Of a stretch of 64,000 nucleotides of DNA, positions 53,158-61,426 are shown piece after piece; the stretch's first letter is position 1, and each line of letters begins with the position of its first letter. Both the position numbers and the translations under genes were made by a program. The notes beneath the pieces are model-generated. The model was given only the letters and a program-made list of their open reading frames with translations, made no database searches and was not told where the DNA came from. This DNA is from Mucilaginibacter sp. (GTDB taxonomy: Bacteria > Bacteroidota > Bacteroidia > Sphingobacteriales > Sphingobacteriaceae): assembly GCA_031292485.1 (NCBI GenBank), contig JARLHA010000059.1, positions 152,471 through 216,470 of the forward strand, read 5' to 3'.

Positions 53158-53381
53158 ATGGACAGGATAGTTTTAGAGGTTGATGACAGTTCAGCAAAAA
53201 AATGGCGTTATGCCTCTCAAGAAAAAAAAAGTCAGTTGAATAATACAATAAACCGCATTCTGAAAAAGCCTTTGATAAAGATGAAGATGATTTTTGGCAA
53301 TTTCTGGATCGTGTTGGAAAGAAAGCGGAAGAAAATGGCATAACAGAAGAACAATTGAACAAGTTGCTAAATGAAGAATAA
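53158..53381 (+). pseudogene. Antitoxin of a PIN-type pair, frameshifted
   Basis: The frame from 53158 reads MDRIVLEVDDSSAKKWRY ... NRILKK and then leaves a sensible protein. In the next frame it continues with AFDKDEDDFWQFLDRVGKK and ENGITEEQLNKLLNEE to the stop at 53381, a normal C-terminus for this kind of antitoxin. One extra A in the AAAAA run (near 53265) would rejoin the two parts. So this looks like a one-base deletion, either real decay or a homopolymer read error. It overlaps the toxin start by 11 bases, the usual coupling. Confidence 0.75.
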
Positions 53382-53774
53382 GCGCTTTGTTTTTGATACC
53401 AACTCTTTAATTAGTGCCCTGATCCTTCCATCATCCGTTAGTCGGCTTTCATTAAAAAAGGCAGATGAAATTGGAGTCATTGTTTTTTCAAAAGAAACTT
53501 TGGACGAGTTGAATGAGGTTATAATAAGATCGAAATTCGATAAGTACGTTACCCTTGAAGACCGGCTCGAATACGTTCAGAGACTTGAGGCAAAATAATC
53601 AAAATTTCGAGTGCTTTTACCGATTGCAGAGATAAAAAAGACAACAAGTTTTTAAATCTTGCCTACGATAGCAAGGCATCTTTTATCGTAACGGGTGATC
53701 AGGACCTGTTAGTTTTAAACCCTTTTTACGAAATCAGGATAATTTCATCAGCCCAATTCCTAAACGACTGTTGA
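53371..53774 (+). pseudogene. PIN-domain toxin (VapC-like ribonuclease), frameshifted
   Basis: The first frame (MKNKRFVFDTNSLISALILP, to the TAA near 53598) holds the N-terminal PIN motif with the first acidic residue, FDTN. In another frame the sequence continues IIKISSAFTDCRDKKDNKFL and FIVTGDQDLLVL to the TGA at 53772-53774, the canonical C-terminal PIN half with its Asp residues. One extra A in the AAAA run at about 53593-53596 would rejoin them. An intact version would cut RNA and be held in check by the antitoxin. Confidence 0.8.
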
Positions 53775-53828
53775 GTTTGATACCTGCTAAAATGGCTGCC
53801 CGCTCCCGGCGATTATATACCGCATAGG

Positions 53829-54338
53829 CTACTGCACTGCTTTTACCAATTTAAAAAAGGCCAGCTCTTCGCCGTCCCTTATGATATTGTCCATTCGCTC
53901 CAGCCCGGCTTTTTGTAGCACTTTTTGCGATGCCAGGTTTCCCAGGGTCGTTACACCAACAATTTCCGTTGCATCAGTATGGGTAAGGGCGTACGCGACC
54001 ATTATTTGTGCCATCTCGCCGGCAATGCCCTTGCCCCAAAAATTCCGGCCCAATACATAGCCCAGTTCTATTTTATTCAATTCGCTATCATACGGCCTTA
54101 ACAGGCAGATCCCGATAAATTCTTCGTTACCGTTGTTAAACATTCCCCAACGGCCTAAAACCTGGCCCGCAGCATAATCGTGCAGGCCCTCCCTGAATAT
54201 TCTGCGATTTTCGTCCCTGGTTCTTTTTGGCAAATGCCGGGTTACCTCTTCATCATCAAAAAGCGATAAGTATATCTTTTCCTCTTCGGGGCTGAAGTTG
54301 CGGATAACAAAGCGCGGCGTTTGGGCTATAATGTGCAT
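53829..54338 (-). CDS. GNAT acetyltransferase (RimJ/RimL-like)
   Basis: 169 residues. The opening RFVIRNFSPEEEKIYLSL and the acetyl-CoA region IELGYVLGRNFWGKGIAGEMA fit the group of ribosomal-protein or amino-acid N-acetyltransferases. Then GVTTLGNLASQKVLQKAGL. The substrate is unknown. It reads toward the broken toxin gene and stands alone. About 190 bases upstream, GTCCGAAAGTCCGGAAG words (54391-54407) match those at 33757-33775. Confidence 0.88.
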   Translation of the reverse strand: MHIIAQTPRFVIRNFSPEEEKIYLSLFDDEEVTRHLPKRTRDENRRIFREGLHDYAAGQVLGRWGMFNNGNEEFIGICLLRPYDSELNKIELGYVLGRNFWGKGIAGEMAQIMVAYALTHTDATEIVGVTTLGNLASQKVLQKAGLERMDNIIRDGEELAFFKLVKAVQ

Positions 54339-54530
54339 ACTTCAAAGTTATACTATTTTGTTTGAACCGGAATTCAACGGCTTTAAGATTAGTCCGAAAG
54401 TCCGGAAGTCGGAAAGAAGCTGCAAAGACGTTTCGGCAAAAATAACCTAAGTTATATTAAAGAGAAATCTAATAAAAAAGCTGCATTTTTTTTTCATCAT
54501 TTGCACCTCTGAAATCGGCACATCCGCACA

Positions 54531-55670
54531 TCAAAAAGATTGACCCAGCGCAACATATAGGCCACTTATTCTTTTTTCCCCGGCTGGTTTCTCGCCTACG
54601 CCATAATCAATGCGGATGGCGAGCCCTTTTTGAACATCAAAAAAGTAGCGGACGCCGCCGCCATAGTTAGGTTTTAATTGGGCAAAACTAAAGCTTGTAT
54701 GAAATACTTCGCCGGTTCCCGCAAATGCAGCCAACCCAAAGCTTTTGTTAATGCGGTACCGAAGCTCTGTTTGCCCTGCCAGGTAATTCCTGTCGCGGAA
54801 ACGGCCGCCGTAATAGCCGCGCATTATTTCGTCGCTCCCCATTTGGGGCAATAAATAAAACGGCGATCTTGAACCGGTAAGGCTTTGTTCCTGAATATCC
54901 GTCCCCAGCACCAGTTTATCACCCAAGGGGAAAAACTCAGAATACTCAATATTAAAAAAACCACCTTCGTACCCATTATTGATAAAGGCCCCGTGCATCA
55001 AATTATAATAAGCGTTGATGATAATGCCTTTTGTAGTATAAGTATTGTTGTTGCGGGTATCATAAGTAAAGGTTGGTCCGGCATACCCGGCTGCCCCTCC
55101 CCGTTTATCTTCTACGGCAGGGTCGGTATTTAAAACCCCGTACCTATTTTTATCGAACCTGTAATAATATTTAAACCCGCCCAGCACATACCCAAGGTAT
55201 AAGCCTTTACCGAGGTTAAAATCGCTCTCTAAATTACCTCTGTACCTTTTTTCGTAAACCAGATCCACATTATCCAGGCGGGTATTATTGCCTATACCAT
55301 AAAAATCAAACGGAAAATTATAATAACTAATGTTTGCCAGGTAATGGACCTTGTTATGAGGGGTCCAGTAATTGGCATTCAAGCTCAGTTTCGCCTGTGC
55401 TTTTGTGGTGATGGTTGCGTAACCAAACAAACTGGAAACATTGGTAACATGGTCGCTTGTATCTGTATAAAACGAAACCAGTGCTGCTCCGCCAACTTCA
55501 AGGCCGGTTTCAGGAGCTGAGGCCAGGGCCGGCAGCAATACAAAACCTGGCTTGCGGGTGCTATCCTTATTAAAATACATTTTGCGGATAAATTTTGGTA
55601 AAAAATTCATCTGGGCATCCGCACAGCGGGCGCTAAAAAGTATTATTAATAAAATAATAATTCGTTTCAT
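54531..55670 (-). CDS. BamA/TamA-like outer-membrane beta-barrel protein
   Basis: 379 residues with a signal peptide (1-19). The rest is a beta barrel of alternating strands with the Omp85-like C-terminal block EIMRGYYGGRFRDRNYLAGQ and ending YVALGQSF, a final aromatic residue as in barrel proteins. It lacks POTRA domains, so it is closer to the short surface-antigen-type barrels than to BamA. Role unknown. It is divergent to the deoxyhypusine-synthase-like gene, with the upstream regions facing each other. Confidence 0.85.
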   Translation of the reverse strand: MKRIIILLIILFSARCADAQMNFLPKFIRKMYFNKDSTRKPGFVLLPALASAPETGLEVGGAALVSFYTDTSDHVTNVSSLFGYATITTKAQAKLSLNANYWTPHNKVHYLANISYYNFPFDFYGIGNNTRLDNVDLVYEKRYRGNLESDFNLGKGLYLGYVLGGFKYYYRFDKNRYGVLNTDPAVEDKRGGAAGYAGPTFTYDTRNNNTYTTKGIIINAYYNLMHGAFINNGYEGGFFNIEYSEFFPLGDKLVLGTDIQEQSLTGSRSPFYLLPQMGSDEIMRGYYGGRFRDRNYLAGQTELRYRINKSFGLAAFAGTGEVFHTSFSFAQLKPNYGGGVRYFFDVQKGLAIRIDYGVGEKPAGEKRISGLYVALGQSF

Positions 55671-55756
55671 AAAAAAGCAGACGCAGCGAAGATAGGCACT
55701 TTCGGTCTTTTATCCGCTTAATAAAATGATAATAGCCCATATTTCACCAAAATATC

Positions 55757-55764
55757 TACTTTTG
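55757..55764 (+). promoter_or_regulatory. -7 box for the deoxyhypusine-synthase-like gene
   Basis: TACTTTTG matches TAnnTTTG, 23 bases before the ATG at 55788. Confidence 0.5.
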
Positions 55765-55787
55765 CAGCAAATTTTTTGATCAAGATC

Positions 55788-56768
55788 ATGAGTAGTACAA
55801 AAGGCCCCGTATCGCAGTTTATTGAAAAAAACTACCTGCATTTTAATGCGGCAGCATTAATGGATGCAGCAAAAGGATATGAAACACACCTGCTTGAAGG
55901 CGGTAAAATGATGGTGACACTTGCTGGCGCCATGAGCACCGCCGAATTGGGTATATCGCTTGCCGAGATGATCCGCCAGGATAAAATTGCCATCATCTCC
56001 TGTACCGGCGCTAACCTCGAAGAGGATATTATGAACCTGGTGGCGCATTCGCATTACAAGCGCGTGCCTAACTACAGGGATCTTAGTCCGCAGGATGAGT
56101 GGGACCTGCTTGAAAATCATTATAACCGGGTAACCGATACCTGTATCCCCGAAGAAGAAGCTTTCAGACGGTTGCAAAAGCATATCCATAAACTTTGGAA
56201 AGATGCTGATAACAGCGGCGAACGCTATTTTCCGCATGAATTTATGTACAAGATGTTGCTGAGCGGCGACTTGAAGCAATATTATGAGATTGACCCGAAA
56301 AACTCATGGATGCTGGCAGCAGCTGAAAAAAATTTACCAATTGTTGTACCGGGATGGGAAGACAGCACCATGGGCAATATCTTTGCTTCGTATGTGATTA
56401 AAGGCGAATTAAAGCCAACCACCATGAAAAGCGGCATCGAATACATGGCCTGGCTGGCAGACTGGTATATCAAAAACTCATCCGGCAAAGGCATAGGCTT
56501 TTTCCAGATCGGCGGCGGTATAGCGGGCGATTTCCCTATTTGCGTGGTACCGATGCTATACCAGGATATGGAAATGCCCGAAATTCCTTTCTGGAGCTAT
56601 TTTTGCCAGATTTCCGATTCAACCACCTCCTACGGCTCCTACTCCGGCGCGGTACCCAATGAAAAAATTACATGGGGAAAACTGGATATCCATACACCGA
56701 AATTTATTGTAGAATCGGATGCCACCATTGTGGCGCCGTTGATGTTTGCCTGGATATTGGGGCAGTAG
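55788..56768 (+). CDS. Deoxyhypusine-synthase-like enzyme (probably polyamine synthesis)
   Basis: 326 residues from the ATG at 55788; a TTG four codons upstream is possible. Rossmann-like NAD domain: MVTLAGAMSTAELGISLAEM and ISCTGANLEEDIMNL, then FFQIGGGIAGDFPICVVPML and the active-site block EKITWGKLDIHT, where the Lys in WGKL is the one that forms the enzyme-butylimine intermediate in true DHS. Bacteria have no eIF5A, so relatives act on free amines such as in homospermidine formation (family knowledge). A strong terminator follows. The product cannot be told from sequence. Confidence 0.9.
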   Translation: MSSTKGPVSQFIEKNYLHFNAAALMDAAKGYETHLLEGGKMMVTLAGAMSTAELGISLAEMIRQDKIAIISCTGANLEEDIMNLVAHSHYKRVPNYRDLSPQDEWDLLENHYNRVTDTCIPEEEAFRRLQKHIHKLWKDADNSGERYFPHEFMYKMLLSGDLKQYYEIDPKNSWMLAAAEKNLPIVVPGWEDSTMGNIFASYVIKGELKPTTMKSGIEYMAWLADWYIKNSSGKGIGFFQIGGGIAGDFPICVVPMLYQDMEMPEIPFWSYFCQISDSTTSYGSYSGAVPNEKITWGKLDIHTPKFIVESDATIVAPLMFAWILGQ

Positions 56769-56823
56769 ATTGATTCCGGAATTCGGATTTTCGATTTCGG
56801 ATTTGTGAAGAAAATAAAAACGA

Positions 56824-56851
56824 CCCTTTCCCGCTGTGGAAGGGGTTTTTT
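56824..56851 (+). terminator. Intrinsic terminator
   Basis: CCCTTTCC (56824-56831), loop CGCTGT, GGAAGGGG (56838-56845), then six T. It ends the deoxyhypusine-synthase-like gene transcript. A TTCGGATTTTCGATTTCGG word repeat precedes it, and AATGACCCAATGAC words (56895-56942) follow. Confidence 0.85.
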
Positions 56852-57036
56852 GCTTTGAATGGGACTAACCGCCATTTTACCCTTCCAACCGATGACTTAA
56901 TGACCCAATGACGCGAAGCAAATGACCCAATGACCAATGACATTAATAAAATAAGGCGCAAAAAGTAATACCAATTAATATAAAACATAACTTTAAACCA
57001 CCAATTGTTTATTGATCACCTAAAAACCAGGGCACT

Positions 57037-58035
57037 ATGTTCATTGTTTCCTCATACTCCGTAGCTATTGCATTTTGTATCATTACCATGTTATGCTGGG
57101 GCTCGTGGGCCAACACCCAGAAACTTGCTGCCAAAAGCTGGCGCTTTGAACTTTTTTACTGGGACTACGTGATCGGGATCCTGTTTTTTTCCATCCTTTC
57201 TGCTTTTACATTAGGAAGTTTTGGCACTCAGGGCCGCAGTTTTTTAGAAGATTTGAAGCAGGCGGATAGCGGCAACATTGCAAGTGCCTTAGTTGGCGGT
57301 ATCATTTTTAACGCTGCCAATATTCTGTTTTCTGCCGCCATTGCTATTGCCGGTATGGCCGTGGCATTTCCTGTTGCCATAGGCATTGCTTTGGTGTTGG
57401 GTGTATTACTCAATTATTTCGCCTTGCAGCAGGGCAACCCGGTTTACTTGTTTGCAGGCGTGGCCTGTATCTGTTTAGCTATCATCCTTAATGCAATGGC
57501 TTTCCGCAAAGCGGGCAGCAGCGGCAATAAGGTTTCGTCAAAAGGTATTGTACTCAGTATTGTTGCCGGGGTACTCATGTCCTTCTTTTACCGTTTCATT
57601 GCCGGCTCCATGGACCTGCAAAACTTTGCTGCTCCTGCAGCCGGAAAAATGACGCCTTATACTGCCGTCTTTATTTTTTCAGTTGGAATTTTGCTCAGCA
57701 ACTTTTTATTTAATACCATACTGATGAAAAAGCCATTTTCAGGCCCTCCTGTTAACTATGGCGATTATTTTAAGGGGGATTTTAAAGCCCATCTCACCGG
57801 GGTATTGGGTGGCGCCATCTGGGGAATCGGCAATTCATTTAATCTTATCGCCGCAGGCAAGGCAGGCCCTGCTATATCTTACGGGCTTGGGCAGGGCGCT
57901 ACGCTCATTGCTGCGCTGTGGGGCATACTCATCTGGAAAGAGTTTAAAAACGCACCAAAAGGCACCAACGCCCTATTGGCAAGCATGCTCATCGCGTATG
58001 TTATAGGTTTGGGGTTGATCATTGGGGCGAAGTAA
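57037..58035 (+). CDS. Sugar transporter of the GRP/DMT type
   Basis: 332 residues with ten hydrophobic helices and no signal peptide. It is a member of the drug/metabolite transporter superfamily closest to the glucose/ribose porter (RhaT-like) group: TMLCWGSWANTQKLAAKSWR at the start, NAANILFSAAIAIAGMAVAF with the conserved Asn and Ala pattern, and IWGIGNSFNLIAAGKAGPAI near 250. Probably imports a sugar by proton or ion symport. No sugar-catabolism gene is adjacent to fix the substrate. Confidence 0.88.
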   Translation: MFIVSSYSVAIAFCIITMLCWGSWANTQKLAAKSWRFELFYWDYVIGILFFSILSAFTLGSFGTQGRSFLEDLKQADSGNIASALVGGIIFNAANILFSAAIAIAGMAVAFPVAIGIALVLGVLLNYFALQQGNPVYLFAGVACICLAIILNAMAFRKAGSSGNKVSSKGIVLSIVAGVLMSFFYRFIAGSMDLQNFAAPAAGKMTPYTAVFIFSVGILLSNFLFNTILMKKPFSGPPVNYGDYFKGDFKAHLTGVLGGAIWGIGNSFNLIAAGKAGPAISYGLGQGATLIAALWGILIWKEFKNAPKGTNALLASMLIAYVIGLGLIIGAK

Positions 58036-58067
58036 TAACCTGGTACCCTGCGCCGATCATCCGTCTT

Positions 58068-58664
58068 TTATTTTTTTATCCCGATATAACGAATAATATC
58101 GGCTTTGCCCTGGTGACGGTCTCCTTCATCTATAGTGGTAACAAGGGTCTGAAGCAATACCGTTTCAAGCGGCGCAAAATCCTTTTGAAGCATTTCTTCG
58201 GTGTACAGCATAGCAATATCCTTTGGCCCGCCTGAAGTATTGTTTAGTTGTGCCGGGTTAAATACCTCTAATATTAAAATACCGCCGGGTTTTAACCATT
58301 TTATTGCATGTTGATGCGCTGCTTTACGGATGTCAGGCGGTAAATGCGCATATATAAATGCGACAGCATCGGCGCTGTTTTCAGGATATGTTATCGTCGC
58401 TGCATCACCTGTAATATATTCAATTTGAACTTTTTTTAGCTTAGCCAGTTGCAACGCCTTGGCTTTGCCTTCTTCGCTTCCATCAAAAGCTCTTACGGTC
58501 CAACCAGCGGCTGCCGCGTAAACACCATTGCGGCCCTCGCCATCGCAGGGCAGGATAATGGTGCCGGGTTTTAGTTTTCGTAGTTCGTCAGCAAAGAAAA
58601 CATTTGGCTCTTCTCCGTAAATATATTCTTTCGCGCTATAACGCTCATCCCAAAAGCTTTTCAT
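58068..58664 (-). CDS. Class I SAM methyltransferase (TehB-like)
   Basis: 198 residues: FWDERYSAKEYIYGEEPN at the start, the SAM pocket TIILPCDGEGRNGVYAAAAG near residue 36, AFDGSEEG, and KWLKPGGILILEVF near 125. Resembles the TehB/thiopurine methyltransferase branch. The substrate is unknown. First of two possibly independent minus-strand genes downstream of the DUF983 gene. Confidence 0.85.
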   Translation of the reverse strand: MKSFWDERYSAKEYIYGEEPNVFFADELRKLKPGTIILPCDGEGRNGVYAAAAGWTVRAFDGSEEGKAKALQLAKLKKVQIEYITGDAATITYPENSADAVAFIYAHLPPDIRKAAHQHAIKWLKPGGILILEVFNPAQLNNTSGGPKDIAMLYTEEMLQKDFAPLETVLLQTLVTTIDEGDRHQGKADIIRYIGIKK

Positions 58665-58711
58665 TGATCATTGTTTTTTTTTAACGGTGTATACTGAGAA
58701 TAACAGTGCAA

Positions 58712-59143
58712 CTAAGCCGCCGCATCCTTTTCAGCACTAAATTCCGGCACGTACCTGATGCCAGGAGTAAGCCAATGTAAAAGCAATACCTTCGAGTATC
58801 TTAAATTAAACGGCGCCAGTATACTTGTCACCGATAGTAATATAGCGATATACAGCCATGGGTTATGGCTTCCGGTTAATATGGAGGTGCCCACCGCTAA
58901 CGTTACCAATTCGGCCACTATGAAGGCATAGCTTATATACATCGCCGCGTAAAAATAGCCGGGCTCTCTTTCGTAAACGAAACCGCAATGCGGGCAGGTC
59001 TTATTGATTTTTTGCCCGATAAGGCTATACATAGGCTTTTCGTAAATATTACCCACACGGCAACGCGGGCATTTCCCCGTAATTACCGCCGGCCACATTG
59101 GTAGTCGCTTTATTGGTGGCTTTTCCATTTCTACTATCTTCAT
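58712..59143 (-). CDS. DUF983 membrane protein with zinc-ribbon-like motif
   Basis: 143 residues. Two CxxC motifs (CPRC near 26-29 and CPHC near 51-54) suggest a zinc ribbon; two or three hydrophobic helices follow (about 67-125). This is a DUF983 protein, common in Bacteroidetes and Proteobacteria and of unknown function, sometimes near cytochrome oxidase genes. None is near here. It sits 25 bases downstream of the CoA-disulfide reductase gene on the same strand, so they may share a transcript. Confidence 0.9.
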   Translation of the reverse strand: MKIVEMEKPPIKRLPMWPAVITGKCPRCRVGNIYEKPMYSLIGQKINKTCPHCGFVYEREPGYFYAAMYISYAFIVAELVTLAVGTSILTGSHNPWLYIAILLSVTSILAPFNLRYSKVLLLHWLTPGIRYVPEFSAEKDAAA

Positions 59144-59168
59144 ACAAAATTATTCATTAGTTCAGCAA

Positions 59169-60848
59169 TCAGCAAACAACCTCAGCGGTGTTTTGCACTG
59201 TTTCGGCTGTACAGTTTATCCATAACCTGTACCCGCCCGAAAGATTGTATACATTTTCGAACCCGCTTTGCCTTAATATGCGTTGGGCAAGGTATCCCCT
59301 TAAGCCAGCTTCACAATAAATATAAATATTTTTTTGGGTTGATAGCTCATCCAATCTGCCTCGAAGGTCATCAATCGGTATGTGTATGGCTCCGCCGATA
59401 TTGCCTGCCAGATATTCTTCCGGACTCCTCACATCTATCAGCAGGTCATCTTCGCCGATTTTATCCATTTCGTCCCAGTAAAATAAGTTCAGGCGGCCGT
59501 GCAATATATTTTCGGCGACAAAGCCAGCCATGTTCACCGGGTCCTTTGCCGATGAATAGGGCGGAGCATAAGCGTGTTCAAACTCAACGAGTTCTTCAAT
59601 TGTGCCGTTCCTTTTAATTACCGATGCTAAAATATCCAGGCGCTTGTCTGCACCGTCAAACCCGGCCACCTGTGCGCTTAACAGCCGCCCGTTATCGGGC
59701 GAAAAAGCAATCTGGATGGTCATTTGCTGTGCGCCGGGGAAATATCCAGCATGCGAGCCGCTGCTTGTTGTAGATACAATATGTTTTATTCCGGCAGCTT
59801 TTAAATGTTTTGATGCTGTGCCGGCGGTGCCAACCGTCATGCCAAAGACCTGTACAATAGCGGTATTGATGGATCCATGATACTGCTGCACATTGCCCAT
59901 TACGATATTGTTGGCACAAATCCTGCCCTGTTTATTGGCTGGTCCGGCAAGGTATGTAACCATAGACTGACCGGTGATAGGGTTTTTGAATTCAATAGCA
60001 TCCCCAACTGCGTAAATATCAGGGTCGGATGTTTGCAGGTATTCATTTACGTAAATGCCTCTGCCTTCGCCTATTTTCAACCCGGCGCCAACTGCCAGTT
60101 TAGTATCAGGTCGAACGCCTATTGAAAGGATCACGATATCGGCATCCAGTACATCGCCCGACTTTAAGTTCACCACCAGGCCGGCATCTGTTTGCACAAA
60201 CCCGGTTACTGCGTTGTTCAGGAATAGGTGAACCCCTAAACTGCGGATATGCTGCTGCACGATAGCGGCCAGGGGGAAATCGAGCGGAGCCATTACCTGG
60301 TTGCCCATCTCGATGATCGTAACATCAAGGCCTAACCCGTGCAGATTTTCAGCCATCTCAAGTCCGATGAATCCGCCGCCTACCACTACTGCTTTTTTTG
60401 CCTTTTTGCGGTAAATATAATTTTTTATATAGTCCGTGTCGGCCACATTCCGTAATGTAAATATGCCCTCATTGCCAATACCGGGCAAAGGGGGTCTTAA
60501 AGGCTCGGCGCCGGGCGATAATACCAGTTTATCGTAAGTTTCTTCGTAAACATTACCATTCAACTGGTTCTTTGCGGTAATGGTTTTTTTATCCGGGTTA
60601 ATTCCGGTTACTTCAGTCATCACCCGCACATCAATGTTAAAACGCTGATTAAAGGATGCAGCTGTTTGTACAAATAATTTATTACGGTCAGTAATCACGT
60701 CGCCGATATAGTAAGGCAGGCCGCAATTGGCATAGGAAATGTATTCTCCTTTTTCAAAGATGATGATTTCGGCATGTTCGTCCAGCCTTCTTAACCGGGC
60801 AGCAGTGCTTGCTCCGCCTGCTACCGCACCTATAATGATATACTTCAT
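59169..60848 (-). CDS. CoA-disulfide reductase-like flavoprotein with rhodanese domain
   Basis: 559 residues: an FAD/NAD(P)H pyridine nucleotide-disulfide oxidoreductase (1-445) with the active Cys42 in SYANCGLPYY and the NAD(P) loop VVVGGGFIGLEMAENL near 155, then a rhodanese domain (about 460-545) with active Cys512 in CEAGLRG. Fusions of this kind reduce CoA disulfides, polysulfides or persulfides. It may link sulfur redox to the cysteine genes elsewhere in the window, but that is only a suggestion. A Crp/Fnr-like dyad lies upstream. Confidence 0.93.
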   Translation of the reverse strand: MKYIIIGAVAGGASTAARLRRLDEHAEIIIFEKGEYISYANCGLPYYIGDVITDRNKLFVQTAASFNQRFNIDVRVMTEVTGINPDKKTITAKNQLNGNVYEETYDKLVLSPGAEPLRPPLPGIGNEGIFTLRNVADTDYIKNYIYRKKAKKAVVVGGGFIGLEMAENLHGLGLDVTIIEMGNQVMAPLDFPLAAIVQQHIRSLGVHLFLNNAVTGFVQTDAGLVVNLKSGDVLDADIVILSIGVRPDTKLAVGAGLKIGEGRGIYVNEYLQTSDPDIYAVGDAIEFKNPITGQSMVTYLAGPANKQGRICANNIVMGNVQQYHGSINTAIVQVFGMTVGTAGTASKHLKAAGIKHIVSTTSSGSHAGYFPGAQQMTIQIAFSPDNGRLLSAQVAGFDGADKRLDILASVIKRNGTIEELVEFEHAYAPPYSSAKDPVNMAGFVAENILHGRLNLFYWDEMDKIGEDDLLIDVRSPEEYLAGNIGGAIHIPIDDLRGRLDELSTQKNIYIYCEAGLRGYLAQRILRQSGFENVYNLSGGYRLWINCTAETVQNTAEVVC

Positions 60849-60891
60849 GGTTTGTTAATTACATGCTCAACCAGTGTTAAGCTGATGAAGG

Positions 60892-60899
60892 CAAAGGTG
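60892..60899 (-). promoter_or_regulatory. Possible -7 box of the CoA-disulfide reductase gene
   Basis: Minus-strand CACCTTTG, one base from TAnnTTTG. The distance from this box to the 60921-60936 dyad equals that in the efflux promoter. Confidence 0.4.
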
Positions 60900-60920
60900 G
60901 GCGAATTGAGGAGTTTAAAA

Positions 60921-60936
60921 TGTGATAAATGTTACA
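60921..60936. promoter_or_regulatory. Crp/Fnr-like dyad before the CoA-disulfide reductase gene
   Basis: TGTGATAAATGTTACA, related to the efflux dyad read on the minus strand (shared AAATGTTAC). Centre 60928.5, 29.5 bases from the upstream edge of the -7 box. The remaining bases to 61426 (part of a 578-base gap) hold a weak AACCCGG...CCGGGTT hairpin (61054-61079) but no gene or riboswitch I can support. Confidence 0.45.
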
Positions 60937-61426
60937 TTCGATATAATTTTAATGTCATGTTGTTCAGTTATTAACATGCAATGCTGTGCAAAACGGCTTG
61001 CCCGTTTTCGTACCCCAGGCCTGACTGAAAAAACAGAAAAGCCAAACAAAATAAACCCGGTTTAAATGGCCCCCGGGTTGATAAAAGTGATTTATGGGAG
61101 AGTAAATTTTTTTTATACTCCTGAGATGCCGCTGCCGTTATTATCCCCGGCTTTCTTTATCACTCAAAAGAGTGATTGGCCCTTACATAAAAAGCTTAAA
61201 TACGGTGCCTATATCCGATATCGTTTAACCTTCCCGGAAACAGGAGTGCAGCGACTTTTGAATAAAAAGATAATATGTTGAAAGCAAACCTAATCTAACA
61301 GGTCGGTACGCTAACAGGGATCAATTCACTCAAAGAGAGGATTGATGATAAAAAGGGATATATGCAATTTCACGTAAAGTAAATACGTCTTTAACATCTG
61401 CCAGTAAAAACACTAATCCATCCCTT

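Noticed and set aside
61066..61281. 71-codon open frame upstream of the TIG lipoprotein
   Set aside because: Its beginning overlaps a hairpin and the peptide shows no domain, signal or conserved pattern; cannot be supported.
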